Counted from the first letter of the stretch, positions 1-5,298 are shown. The stretch: 5,599 bases of DNA from DASTRU01 sp035761045 (GCA_035761045.1 DASTRU010000035.1:1-5599); one strand, 5' to 3'. Translations and numbers: made by a program. Notes: generated by a model not told the origin, from the sequence alone.

Positions 1-77
1 TGGCGCGGCTGGCAGGATTCGAACCCACGACCCCCTGGTTCGTAGCCAGGTACTCTATCCAACTGAGCTACAGCCGC
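1..77 (-). tRNA. tRNA-Arg, anticodon ACG
   Basis: Read on the minus strand this is a complete 77-base tRNA. The acceptor stem GCGGCTG pairs with CAGCCGC, followed by discriminator G and an encoded CCA at positions 3-1. The D arm has the usual AGCTCAGTTGGATAGAGTA sequence, and the T arm carries GGTTCGAATCC. The anticodon stem CCTGG/CCAGG encloses loop CTACGAA, giving anticodon ACG at positions 43-41. ACG becomes ICG after deamination by TadA and reads CGU, CGC and CGA arginine codons. It has its own promoter immediately upstream. tRNA 3' ends are common integration sites; here the 3' end is the window edge, so an adjacent element would lie outside and cannot be judged. Confidence 0.98.
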
Positions 78-87
78 AAAGCGCGCG

Positions 88-116
88 ATTATAGACACAT
101 TCAAAAGACCCGCCAA
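88..116 (-). promoter_or_regulatory. sigma70-type promoter of tRNA-Arg
   Basis: On the minus strand, -35 TTGGCG (116-111) is separated by 17 bases from a perfect -10 TATAAT (93-88). Transcription should begin near position 81, leaving a leader of only a few bases before the tRNA 5' end at 77. The stretch between the -10 and the start is CGCGCGC. A GC-rich discriminator of this kind is known from stable-RNA promoters under stringent (ppGpp/DksA) control; that regulation is inferred here. Confidence 0.75.
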
Positions 117-135
117 ACGCACCGTGGCAAAAGCG

Positions 136-837
136 CTAACGCAAGGGCAATTGCGCCGAGTCGACATCGGGTGCGCCGTCGCCCCGCTGCATGAGAAGTT
201 GCAGCCAATGCATGGGCGTTAGCGTGATCTCGCGCGGCTCGGCGGGTCGCAGTTCCACGAGCCTGCCATCGGCATGCGCCACCCACACGCCAAACGGTTC
301 GGGAATTTCCTCCGGCTCGGCAATTCCTTGCGCCAGCACGTACGTGACGCGCGACGCGATTTGCGCGTAGCCATTACGCTTGTCCTCGCGCTTTAAATCG
401 CCGAGCAGGTCGGAGCGATGCGCCTTGATTTCATGCACCGTCGGCTCGCAGCGATGCGCCTCGAAGGTCCGTCGAATGGAAAACACATCGGGCTTAACGA
501 TTTGCCAACGCTCGGCCGGCTTCACGCGAAACTTGCTCGCGGTATATGCCAAGCGGCCATGTTGACGCAGATACGCCGCCGTTTGGGCGACCAAGCCTTC
601 ATGCGCGTCGCGCGATCGTCGATTACGCTCAAGCGACGCGGCGATGTGAGCCAAACCAAGATCCGTCACCACGATCGCATCGCAGCCGTTAACGCTCGTC
701 GCACGGGTAATGAATCCGGCGGCGAGTAAGTCGATCTCCACATTGTCGCCATAAGGCCAGCCCGCAGAGCGGTAGTAGTCGCGCAAGCGACGAGCGTGCG
801 CGCGCGACAACGAAATGGAGCGTTCAAGCATGGTCAT
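136..837 (-). CDS. MmcB-like PD-(D/E)XK putative nuclease
   Basis: The 233-residue protein has an N-terminal region (about residues 15-70) that reads like a winged-helix or small alpha/beta DNA-binding fold. Its central to C-terminal region looks like a PD-(D/E)XK nuclease core. Visible signature residues are D117 in KPDVFS and E136-x-K138 in VHEIKAHRSDLL, the Asp...Glu-x-Lys triad of this fold. These are followed by R140, D143, D147 and K153, then by AEPEEIPEPFGVWVA (about 173-187). This pattern resembles the MmcB family (MmcB is a DNA-damage-inducible putative endonuclease in Caulobacter) and hypothetical proteins of Burkholderiales as I remember them. It is probably cytoplasmic, as no signal peptide is seen. 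Start: ATG at 837, with a second in-frame ATG at 831; neither has a clear Shine-Dalgarno sequence. The stop is 42 bases before the tRNA promoter. The fold call is fairly firm; the repair role is inferred. Confidence 0.72.
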   Translation of the reverse strand: MTMLERSISLSRAHARRLRDYYRSAGWPYGDNVEIDLLAAGFITRATSVNGCDAIVVTDLGLAHIAASLERNRRSRDAHEGLVAQTAAYLRQHGRLAYTASKFRVKPAERWQIVKPDVFSIRRTFEAHRCEPTVHEIKAHRSDLLGDLKREDKRNGYAQIASRVTYVLAQGIAEPEEIPEPFGVWVAHADGRLVELRPAEPREITLTPMHWLQLLMQRGDGAPDVDSAQLPLR

Positions 838-871
838 GCAAGCGACTTACGACGGCTGAAGGTGCTTAGGA

Positions 872-900
872 CACATACGCATGAATTAGTGCCCGATCAA
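872..900 (-). promoter_or_regulatory. possible promoter of the MmcB-like gene
   Basis: On the minus strand TTGATC (900-895) and TATGTG (877-872) are 17 bases apart, about 35 bases upstream of the ATG at 837. An overlapping alternative is TTGACG (909-904) with TAATTC (888-883), whose 15-base spacing is short. Both matches are partial, so this only marks the most likely promoter zone in the divergent region 838-1007. No convincing LexA box was seen. Confidence 0.25.
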
Positions 901-922
901 GCGCGTCAAGCGTACGACGAAT

Positions 923-932
923 TTCCCGGGAA
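923..932. promoter_or_regulatory. 10-bp perfect palindrome TTCCCGGGAA in divergent region
   Basis: A perfect 10-base palindrome lies 76 bases upstream of the hemerythrin-like gene and 86 bases upstream of the divergent nuclease gene. Its position suits an operator for either gene. The same half-site, TTCCCG/CGGGAA, recurs with wider spacing at 4879-4901. No regulator can be named, and a palindrome of this length can occur by chance. Confidence 0.25.
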
Positions 933-1007
933 CATGGCTTGCAGCGCCTTAGGCATCGTGCGCATGAAGATCGTGCGCGCCTCATTCGTCACCACGGAGC
1001 GCCCGCC

Positions 1008-1616
1008 ATGACTAATAACGCCGTCAGCAAGCTATCCCCGAACATCACCACCATGATCCGCATGGACCACACGCATGTGGTCGCGGTGTTTCATCGCTTT
1101 AAAACCGACACCTCGCCGCAAAAGAAGCTCGCGCTAGTTCGCAATGCCTGCCTCGCGTTGGAAGTGCATGCGCAACTCGAGGAGGAAATTTTTTATCCCG
1201 CATTACGCGGCGCGCCGGGTGTCGACGAACAAGTGCTTGAAAAAAGCAAGCCCGAGCACGACGAAATGAAACGCCTCATCGCGCAGTTGCGCACCATGCC
1301 GCCCGACGATCCCGCTTTCGACGACACCTTCATGGAATTGATTCGCGATGTGTTGCATCACGTCGCCGACGAGGAAACCGTGTTGCTGCCCGAAGCCGAA
1401 CGCGTTCTGGGCGATCGCCTCGGCGAGTTGGGCGTGCAAATGACGAAGCGGCGGTTGCAGTTGATCGCGCCGCATACCGGTGAACTGGCTCTAACGACCG
1501 CGCGCTCGTTCCCGCTGGTGTCGGTGCTGGTCGGTGCGGGCACCCTACTCGCGGCTTTCATGCTCGCGCGAGCGATTCCACGCGATCCGCCTCGGTTCAC
1601 GTTGGTGCACGACTAA
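1008..1616 (+). CDS. hemerythrin-like HHE protein, C-terminally membrane-anchored
   Basis: The 202-residue protein matches the hemerythrin/HHE cation-binding four-helix bundle. Candidate ligands to a non-haem di-iron centre are H21 or H23 (DHTHVVAVFHRF), H54 and E58 (LEVHAQLEEEIFYPAL), H84 (KPEHDEMKRL), and H117/H118 with E122/E123 (LHHVADEETVLLPEAE). The bundle ends near residue 150. A hydrophobic segment at about 168-188 is probably a transmembrane anchor, leaving a short tail ending in LVHD. Family members bind O2 or serve in oxygen, nitric oxide, iron or oxidative-stress responses; the particular role here is not known. Start: ATG at 1008 is preceded by GGAG at 996-999 with 8 bases of spacing, so it is preferred over an in-frame ATG at 939, which would add 23 residues unlike the family. 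The gene stands alone, divergent from the nuclease gene and convergent with metC. Confidence 0.88.
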   Translation: MTNNAVSKLSPNITTMIRMDHTHVVAVFHRFKTDTSPQKKLALVRNACLALEVHAQLEEEIFYPALRGAPGVDEQVLEKSKPEHDEMKRLIAQLRTMPPDDPAFDDTFMELIRDVLHHVADEETVLLPEAERVLGDRLGELGVQMTKRRLQLIAPHTGELALTTARSFPLVSVLVGAGTLLAAFMLARAIPRDPPRFTLVHD

Positions 1617-1639
1617 AGACGCCGCCCAAGCGTTGTTGC

Positions 1640-2812
1640 TTAACGCACCGCTCGAAGTGCTTGATCGATATCGGCGATCAGGTCTTCGGGCGCTTCCAAG
1701 CCAATCGCAAACCGCACCAGCCCGCCGCGCCCAAGGCGAGCCGCGCGAGCATCGTCGATGCGGTACGGCACCGCCAAACTCACCGCGCCGCCCCACGAAT
1801 AACCAATCTTGAAGACGCGCAAGGCATCGACGAAGGCGTCGATACGATTCGCGGCAATACGCTCGTCGAACACCACCGAAAACAAACCACCCGCACCGGA
1901 AAAATCACGCATCCAATACTCGTGACCCGGACATGAAGGCAGCGCCGGATGCAGCACGCGAACCATTTCAGGCACTTGCGCGCACCACCGCGCCACCGCG
2001 CGCGCGGACGCATCGTGACGTTCAAAACGTACCGCCAATGACTTCAACCCGCGCGTCACCAAATACGCGTCGTCGGGCCCCACGCCCAGACCAAGCCGCA
2101 TATGCGTGAACTTCATCTTCAAATGCAAATCGCGGTCGCGCGTTAGAGCCGCGCCCATCAATACGTCCGAGCCGCCCGATTGATATTTGGTCAATGCTTG
2201 CATCGCGATATCGATGCCAAGTTCCAATGGCTTGAACGTCACGCCGGCGGACCATGTGTTGTCGATCGCCGTCGTAATGCCACGCGCTTTCACGGCACCA
2301 ACAATCGCGCGCACATCGGGCACTTCCATCGTGACCGAACCTGGCGCTTCCAACCAAACCAACCGCGTCGCCGGTGAAAGCAACTCGGCGATGCGCGCGC
2401 CCATCATCGCGTCGTAGACGCGCATCTTCACGCCCAACTCGCCCAACAACGCGTGCGCGAGATCGCGGCTTGGCTGATAGACGTTGTCGGGCAATAACAC
2501 CTCGTCGCCCGCCTTTAGCAAAGCGAAATCGATCATCGCGATCGCCGCGAGCCCGCCTGGCGTGAGCAGACAATGCGTCGCGCCTTCGATTTGGGCGAGT
2601 TGTAATTCGAGTTCGGCGGTAGTGGGCGTGCCGCGCAGGCCGTAGGAGTAGCAATCGTCGCGATCCCAGGTGCGCGCGCGCATTTCGGCCACGCTTGGAA
2701 ACACCACGGTCGACGCGTGATGCAGTGGCGTCGTCAACGACTCGAAGCCGCTCGGCGGCTTGCGGTCTGAATGCAATAGCTTCGTTTCAAACCGCCGTTC
2801 GTCGTGTGCCAT
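1640..2812 (-). CDS. metC: cystathionine beta-lyase
   Basis: This 390-residue PLP enzyme of the Cys/Met metabolism family cleaves cystathionine to homocysteine, pyruvate and ammonia in methionine biosynthesis. It is cytoplasmic and normally a tetramer. PLP lysine K209 lies in ALTKYQSGGSDVLMG. Y112 in LLPDNVYQPSR is the ring-stacking tyrosine, D184 in TAIDNTW pairs with the pyridine nitrogen, and R368 in LVRFAIGLE binds the substrate carboxylate. S339-W340 in GYSWGG matches the Ser-Trp pair of E. coli cystathionine beta-lyase, favouring this over gamma-synthase or gamma-lyase. One deviation: the phosphate-binding Tyr-x-Arg motif reads Y57-G-L59-R60-G, with Leu where E. coli has Arg58; similar YGL-type motifs are, as I recall, common in proteobacterial MetC. 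Length is typical. It is probably the last gene of the rimO transcript, starting 12 bases after the preceding stop. No strong Shine-Dalgarno sequence is seen, so translational coupling is plausible. Confidence 0.93.
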   Translation of the reverse strand: MAHDERRFETKLLHSDRKPPSGFESLTTPLHHASTVVFPSVAEMRARTWDRDDCYSYGLRGTPTTAELELQLAQIEGATHCLLTPGGLAAIAMIDFALLKAGDEVLLPDNVYQPSRDLAHALLGELGVKMRVYDAMMGARIAELLSPATRLVWLEAPGSVTMEVPDVRAIVGAVKARGITTAIDNTWSAGVTFKPLELGIDIAMQALTKYQSGGSDVLMGAALTRDRDLHLKMKFTHMRLGLGVGPDDAYLVTRGLKSLAVRFERHDASARAVARWCAQVPEMVRVLHPALPSCPGHEYWMRDFSGAGGLFSVVFDERIAANRIDAFVDALRVFKIGYSWGGAVSLAVPYRIDDARAARLGRGGLVRFAIGLEAPEDLIADIDQALRAVR

Positions 2813-2824
2813 CGCTCGCGCGTA

Positions 2825-3394
2825 TTAGGTAGATCGCTTAACAGCGCTACGCGTGCGCAATACCCGTTCAAGGCGAAACGGACGGGTTTCGGACTCATCG
2901 GCATTTTTCCAAACGCCGACGATGTAGCCACGACTCGCCTCGACAATCATCTTGCCTTCCCAGCTCCCCGAAATACGGCGGCCGTCGTCGGACTCCTCGA
3001 GGAAAAACGTTTCCTCATCGATCTCGCCGCTGACGAGCACGTTTTGGCCGCCGCCGTACGCGAAGTAATCGCCCGAATAACTGCCCGGCTCATCGGGCTT
3101 GGCGGCGATACGCATTTGAATAAGCGCGTCGCCAAGTTTGCCGCGATAAATCGTCGTGACATCCGGATCCAAATCCGGGGCCACTTGCCGTAGTCGCGAT
3201 TTCGGCCCGCTCGGTTTAGCGGGCGGCGACGATTCTTGCGGCTGAGGTTGGGAATCCGGCTGCCGCTGCGGAGCCGGTTGCACCTGCGGCGGCGGACCGC
3301 CAGGCGTCGTCTCGATCGCTCGCAACGCTCCACCGAGCGCATGCGTGCTCGCCACCGAAACCCCCAACGCGATTAATGTCAACCAGACGCGCAC
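2825..3394 (-). CDS. exported proline/glutamine-rich protein of unknown function
   Basis: I do not recognise a named family. The 189-residue product starts with a signal peptide (about residues 1-19: MRVW, hydrophobic LTLIALGVSVAS, likely cleavage after THA) and has no lipobox cysteine, so it is probably periplasmic or secreted. Residues about 31-64 form a Pro/Gln-rich flexible linker. Residues about 83-178 form a compact beta-rich domain with the pattern YRGKLGDALIQMRI, GSYSGDYFAYGG, VSGEIDE, FFLEES, ISGSWEGKM and GVWKNADE, then PFRLERV. Alternating Gly and aromatic residues like these occur in small beta-barrel/sandwich domains that begin Y-x-G-x-(L/I)-G. The start is GTG at 3394, supported by GAGGGG at 3406-3401 with 6 bases of spacing. 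It lies between rimO (55-base gap) and metC (12-base gap) on the same strand, so co-transcription is likely. Confidence 0.85.
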   Translation of the reverse strand: MRVWLTLIALGVSVASTHALGGALRAIETTPGGPPPQVQPAPQRQPDSQPQPQESSPPAKPSGPKSRLRQVAPDLDPDVTTIYRGKLGDALIQMRIAAKPDEPGSYSGDYFAYGGGQNVLVSGEIDEETFFLEESDDGRRISGSWEGKMIVEASRGYIVGVWKNADESETRPFRLERVLRTRSAVKRST

Positions 3395-3449
3395 GATCCG
3401 CCCCTCGCTTTCGATCTCTTAGTTCGCCTTTTTACAAAGGATCACAAGC

Positions 3450-4814
3450 TTACGCGAGCTCGGCCCAGAGATCGTGCTTATCGGCGCCGGTAATGCGAAC
3501 CGACACCACATCGCCCACCTTGAAACGCTTCCATGTCTTGGTGGGCGGGGCGATATACACCGCGCCGTCGATTTCCGGCGCGTCCGCGCTCGACCGCGCG
3601 ATGCCGCCATCGGCGTTCACCGCATCGACCAGCACTTTCATGACTTTGCCGACCTTGCGCTTAAGCCGCCGCCCGGAGATCGACTCTTGAACTTGCATGA
3701 CGCGCGCGCGCCGCTCCTCGCGCACCTCGTCGGGCAAGGCGCCATCTAAAGCGTTCGCGCTCGCGCCATCCACCGGCGAATACGCAAAGCATCCCACACG
3801 ATCAAGCTCCGCCTCGCGCAAGAAGTCGAGCAAGTACTCGAACTGCTCGTCCGTCTCGCCAGGAAAGCCGGCGATGAACGTGGAGCGAATCGTCATGTCG
3901 GGACATAAGGCCCGCCACGCGCGAATACGCTCGATATTGCGCTCGCCCGACGCGGGCCGCTTCATGCGCTTGAGTACGTCCGGATGCGCGTGCTGGAACG
4001 GCACATCCAAATACGGCACCACGCCTTGCACGCCGTCGAACTCGGCCATCAAGCGAATCACCTCGTCCACATGCGGATACGGATACACATAATGCAAGCG
4101 CACCCACACGCCAAGCTTCGCGAGCTCGCGCACGAGTTCGGTCATGCGCGCGCGAACCGGACGGCCATTGACAAAGCCGCTGCGGTATTTCAAATCGACG
4201 CCGTACGCGCTTGTGTCTTGCGAAATCACTAGCAGCTCTTTGACGCCGCCCTTCACAAGGTTTTCCGCCTCGCGCATGACTTCGCCAATATCGCGCGACA
4301 CTAAATCGCCGCGCATGCTCGGAATGATGCAAAAGCTGCAACGGTGATTGCAGCCCTCGCTAATTTTCAAATACGCGTAATGCCGTGGCGTGAGCTTGAT
4401 GCCGGCCGGCGGAACAAGGTCGGTAAACGGATCGTGCGGCTTAGGCAAATGCGTATGCACATGCTGCATCACCTCGCCCACCGCATGTGGGCCCGTCACG
4501 GCCAACACCTTTGGATGCGCGGTAGCCACGATGTCATTGCCCGCAGCATCCTTCTTCGCGCCCAAGCAACCGGTCACGATCACCTTACCGTTCGCGGCCA
4601 ACGCCTCGCCAATCGCATCGAGCGACTCTTGCACCGCAGCGTCGATGAATCCGCAAGTGTTGACGATGACTAAATCAGCGCCGGCGTAATCGGCGGCCGT
4701 GTCATACCCCTCCGCCTTTAACTGCGTGAGGATTTGTTCGGAATCGACGAGAGCTTTCGGGCAGCCGAGGGAGACGAAGCCGACTTTGGGTGGCTTGATA
4801 GTGTTGGATAACAT
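3450..4814 (-). CDS. rimO: ribosomal protein S12 methylthiotransferase RimO
   Basis: This 454-residue radical-SAM enzyme adds a beta-methylthio group to a conserved aspartate of ribosomal protein S12 (Asp89 in E. coli numbering) using two [4Fe-4S] clusters. The N-terminal methylthiotransferase domain has C18 (SLGCPK), C54 (NTCGF) and C83 (TGCLG) for the auxiliary cluster. The radical-SAM motif is C155-x3-C159-x2-C162 (EGCNHRCSFC). FIAGFPGET at about 313-321 and the proline-rich VPYLDVPFQH at about 266-275 are typical of RimO/MiaB. A C-terminal TRAM domain (about 388-453) binds the substrate. Ligand spacing, length and the KVGFVSLGCPKALVDSE start identify RimO rather than MiaB. ATG at 4814 is the only suitable start: no Shine-Dalgarno sequence precedes it, and the in-frame upstream codons back to about 4890 include no ATG, GTG or TTG. 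It heads the three-gene leftward cluster. Confidence 0.97.
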   Translation of the reverse strand: MLSNTIKPPKVGFVSLGCPKALVDSEQILTQLKAEGYDTAADYAGADLVIVNTCGFIDAAVQESLDAIGEALAANGKVIVTGCLGAKKDAAGNDIVATAHPKVLAVTGPHAVGEVMQHVHTHLPKPHDPFTDLVPPAGIKLTPRHYAYLKISEGCNHRCSFCIIPSMRGDLVSRDIGEVMREAENLVKGGVKELLVISQDTSAYGVDLKYRSGFVNGRPVRARMTELVRELAKLGVWVRLHYVYPYPHVDEVIRLMAEFDGVQGVVPYLDVPFQHAHPDVLKRMKRPASGERNIERIRAWRALCPDMTIRSTFIAGFPGETDEQFEYLLDFLREAELDRVGCFAYSPVDGASANALDGALPDEVREERRARVMQVQESISGRRLKRKVGKVMKVLVDAVNADGGIARSSADAPEIDGAVYIAPPTKTWKRFKVGDVVSVRITGADKHDLWAELA

Positions 4815-4820
4815 AAACGA

Positions 4821-4826
4821 GTTATA
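4821..4826 (-). promoter_or_regulatory. possible -10 element of rimO (leaderless transcript?)
   Basis: TATAAC (5 of 6 matches to TATAAT on the minus strand) ends 6 bases before the A of the rimO ATG, which would place the transcription start at or next to that A. Together with the missing Shine-Dalgarno sequence this suggests a leaderless mRNA. The -35 region at normal spacing (GTACTC) is poor, which lowers confidence. Confidence 0.25.
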
Positions 4827-4878
4827 CGCTGAACGACCGCTAGGAGTACTGTGCTTTCCTAAAAACTCACAAATCCTC

Positions 4879-4901
4879 TTCCCGCGTGAAATTGGCGGGA
4901 A
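4879..4901. repeat. perfect 7-bp inverted repeat TTCCCGC-N9-GCGGGAA
   Basis: TTCCCGC (4879-4885) and GCGGGAA (4895-4901) are exact inverted copies around a 9-base spacer, GTGAAATTG. The repeat lies in the 218-base region between the divergent rimO and micropeptide genes, 65 bases upstream of rimO and about 130 upstream of the micropeptide. It could be a regulator-binding site or a transcript hairpin; there is no following T-run, so it is not a standard terminator. Confidence 0.5.
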
Positions 4902-4958
4902 ACCTAGGAACTACATGATTCCGCAAAGTTACAGAGCGAATACAGCCGTGGATTAAAC

Positions 4959-4978
4959 GAAGCTAACAACATAGCTTC
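4959..4978 (+). terminator. hairpin with short T-run (weak terminator or operator)
   Basis: GAAGCTA (4959-4965) and TAGCTTC (4972-4978) form a perfect 7-bp stem around loop ACAACA, followed directly by TTTT (4979-4982). The arrangement looks like an intrinsic terminator, but only 3 of 7 pairs are G-C and no plus-strand gene ends upstream. It lies 55 bases before the micropeptide ATG. It may instead be an operator, or may attenuate transcription entering the small gene. Confidence 0.35.
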
Positions 4979-4992
4979 TTTTCATCGGTTGA

Positions 4993-5002
4993 GAGTTAAC
5001 TC
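4993..5002. promoter_or_regulatory. 10-bp perfect palindrome GAGTTAACTC
   Basis: A self-complementary 10-mer centred about 35 bases upstream of the micropeptide start and 20 bases before its Shine-Dalgarno sequence. The position would suit a repressor-binding site or an element in the 5' leader. No -35/-10 pair with good spacing was found around it; TTGAGA (4989-4994) overlaps it but has no convincing -10 at the right distance. Confidence 0.25.
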
Positions 5003-5022
5003 GATGCCAATCTTTTTATCAC

Positions 5023-5028
5023 AGGAGG
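5023..5028 (+). promoter_or_regulatory. strong Shine-Dalgarno sequence AGGAGG
   Basis: AGGAGG, inside ACAGGAGGAG, ends 4 bases before the ATG at 5033. It is the best ribosome-binding site in the window and the main reason to accept the following short reading frame as a real gene. Confidence 0.8.
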
Positions 5029-5032
5029 AGTT

Positions 5033-5173
5033 ATGCAAATCGATATCGCCAGCACAGTTTTAAACGGCGTGATGGGTGCGGTAATGGGCGTAGCCGGTGG
5101 TCCAGTCGGTATAGCGGCGGGTGCAGCAACTGGAGCCGCGATGAGCGTAGTGCCGAGTTTGATGAATAAATAA
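5033..5173 (+). CDS. 46-residue glycine-zipper hydrophobic micropeptide
   Basis: I do not recognise this as a named family. The reading frame runs from ATG 5033 to TAA 5171-5173. The peptide begins MQIDIASTVLNG, has a Gly/Ala/Val-rich hydrophobic core (about residues 9-40) and ends PSLMNK. Glycines fall at i, i+4 spacing: G15, G19, G23 and G22, G26, G30, G34, two overlapping GxxxG ladders as in glycine-zipper membrane helices. Only D4 and K46 are charged, giving net charge near zero. A Gly-Gly pair (G22-G23) precedes PVGIAAG, but the front part lacks the usual acidic, Leu-rich double-glycine leader pattern. Codons such as TTA, ATA, GTA and GTT differ from the GC-ending usage of its neighbours. 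Possible roles are a bacteriocin-like pore former, a type I toxin-like membrane peptide or a small membrane regulator. No immunity, export or antitoxin gene is visible. Translation is well supported; function is open. Confidence 0.72.
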   Translation: MQIDIASTVLNGVMGAVMGVAGGPVGIAAGAATGAAMSVVPSLMNK

Positions 5174-5195
5174 AATATCGTATTGAATATTCTGT

Positions 5196-5225
5196 GCGTG
5201 CCACTCGTACTAACGGGCGGCACGC
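5196..5225. repeat. inverted repeat GCGTGCC-N16-GGCACGC
   Basis: Exact 7-bp arms at 5196-5202 and 5219-5225 lie 22 bases after the micropeptide stop codon. The 16-base loop ends in GGG. The repeat is GC-rich and is immediately followed by a second hairpin (5228-5249), so the two may act together as a transcript 3' end. Confidence 0.45.
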
Positions 5226-5227
5226 CA

Positions 5228-5249
5228 TTTTGTCGCTTTTTCGACAAAA
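5228..5249 (+). terminator. hairpin TTTTGTCG-N6-CGACAAAA downstream of the micropeptide gene
   Basis: An exact 8-bp stem (5228-5235 with 5242-5249) encloses loop CTTTTT. It follows the GC-rich inverted repeat at 5196-5225 by 2 bases. In that reading the GC-rich stem is followed by ATTTTGTCGCTTTTT, a T-rich tail, so the pair resembles an imperfect intrinsic terminator. The hairpin is symmetrical and could work on either strand. Confidence 0.4.
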
Positions 5250-5298
5250 CGTTTCTAATAACATTGAGTCCTAGTGCGAGTTCGCCATACACGCGGGT

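Noticed and set aside
939..1007. Longer start for the hemerythrin-like protein (ATG at 939)
   Set aside because: It would add 23 Arg/His-rich residues unlike the family, and GGAG at 996-999 sits at the right distance for the ATG at 1008.
1630..1646. Stem GCGTT-N7-AACGC between the convergent hemerythrin and metC genes as a bidirectional terminator
   Set aside because: Only 5 bp, it overlaps the metC stop codon and has no T-run on either strand.
2022..2654. 210-codon Arg-rich frame on the minus strand inside metC
   Set aside because: It is an alternate-frame shadow of metC; the overlapping frame carries all the PLP-enzyme signature residues.
3427..3440. CCTTT-N4-AAAGG hairpin between rimO and the exported-protein gene
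   Set aside because: A 5-bp AT-rich stem with no T-run; too weak to call a terminator inside the likely operon.
4699..4956. 85-codon plus-strand reading frame starting inside rimO and running into the intergenic region
   Set aside because: It is antisense to the rimO start for about half its length, has no Shine-Dalgarno sequence, and its product shows no domain-like pattern.
5011..5037. TTGAGA (4989-4994) with TTTTAT (5014-5019) as micropeptide promoter
   Set aside because: The 19-base spacing is long, and transcription would start inside or after the Shine-Dalgarno sequence, removing it from the mRNA.
4996..5292. 98-codon minus-strand reading frame across the micropeptide gene
   Set aside because: Its Ala/Pro/Thr-rich middle is the mirror of the Gly/Ala/Val codons of the plus-strand gene. 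It has no ribosome-binding site, while the plus-strand frame has an excellent one.
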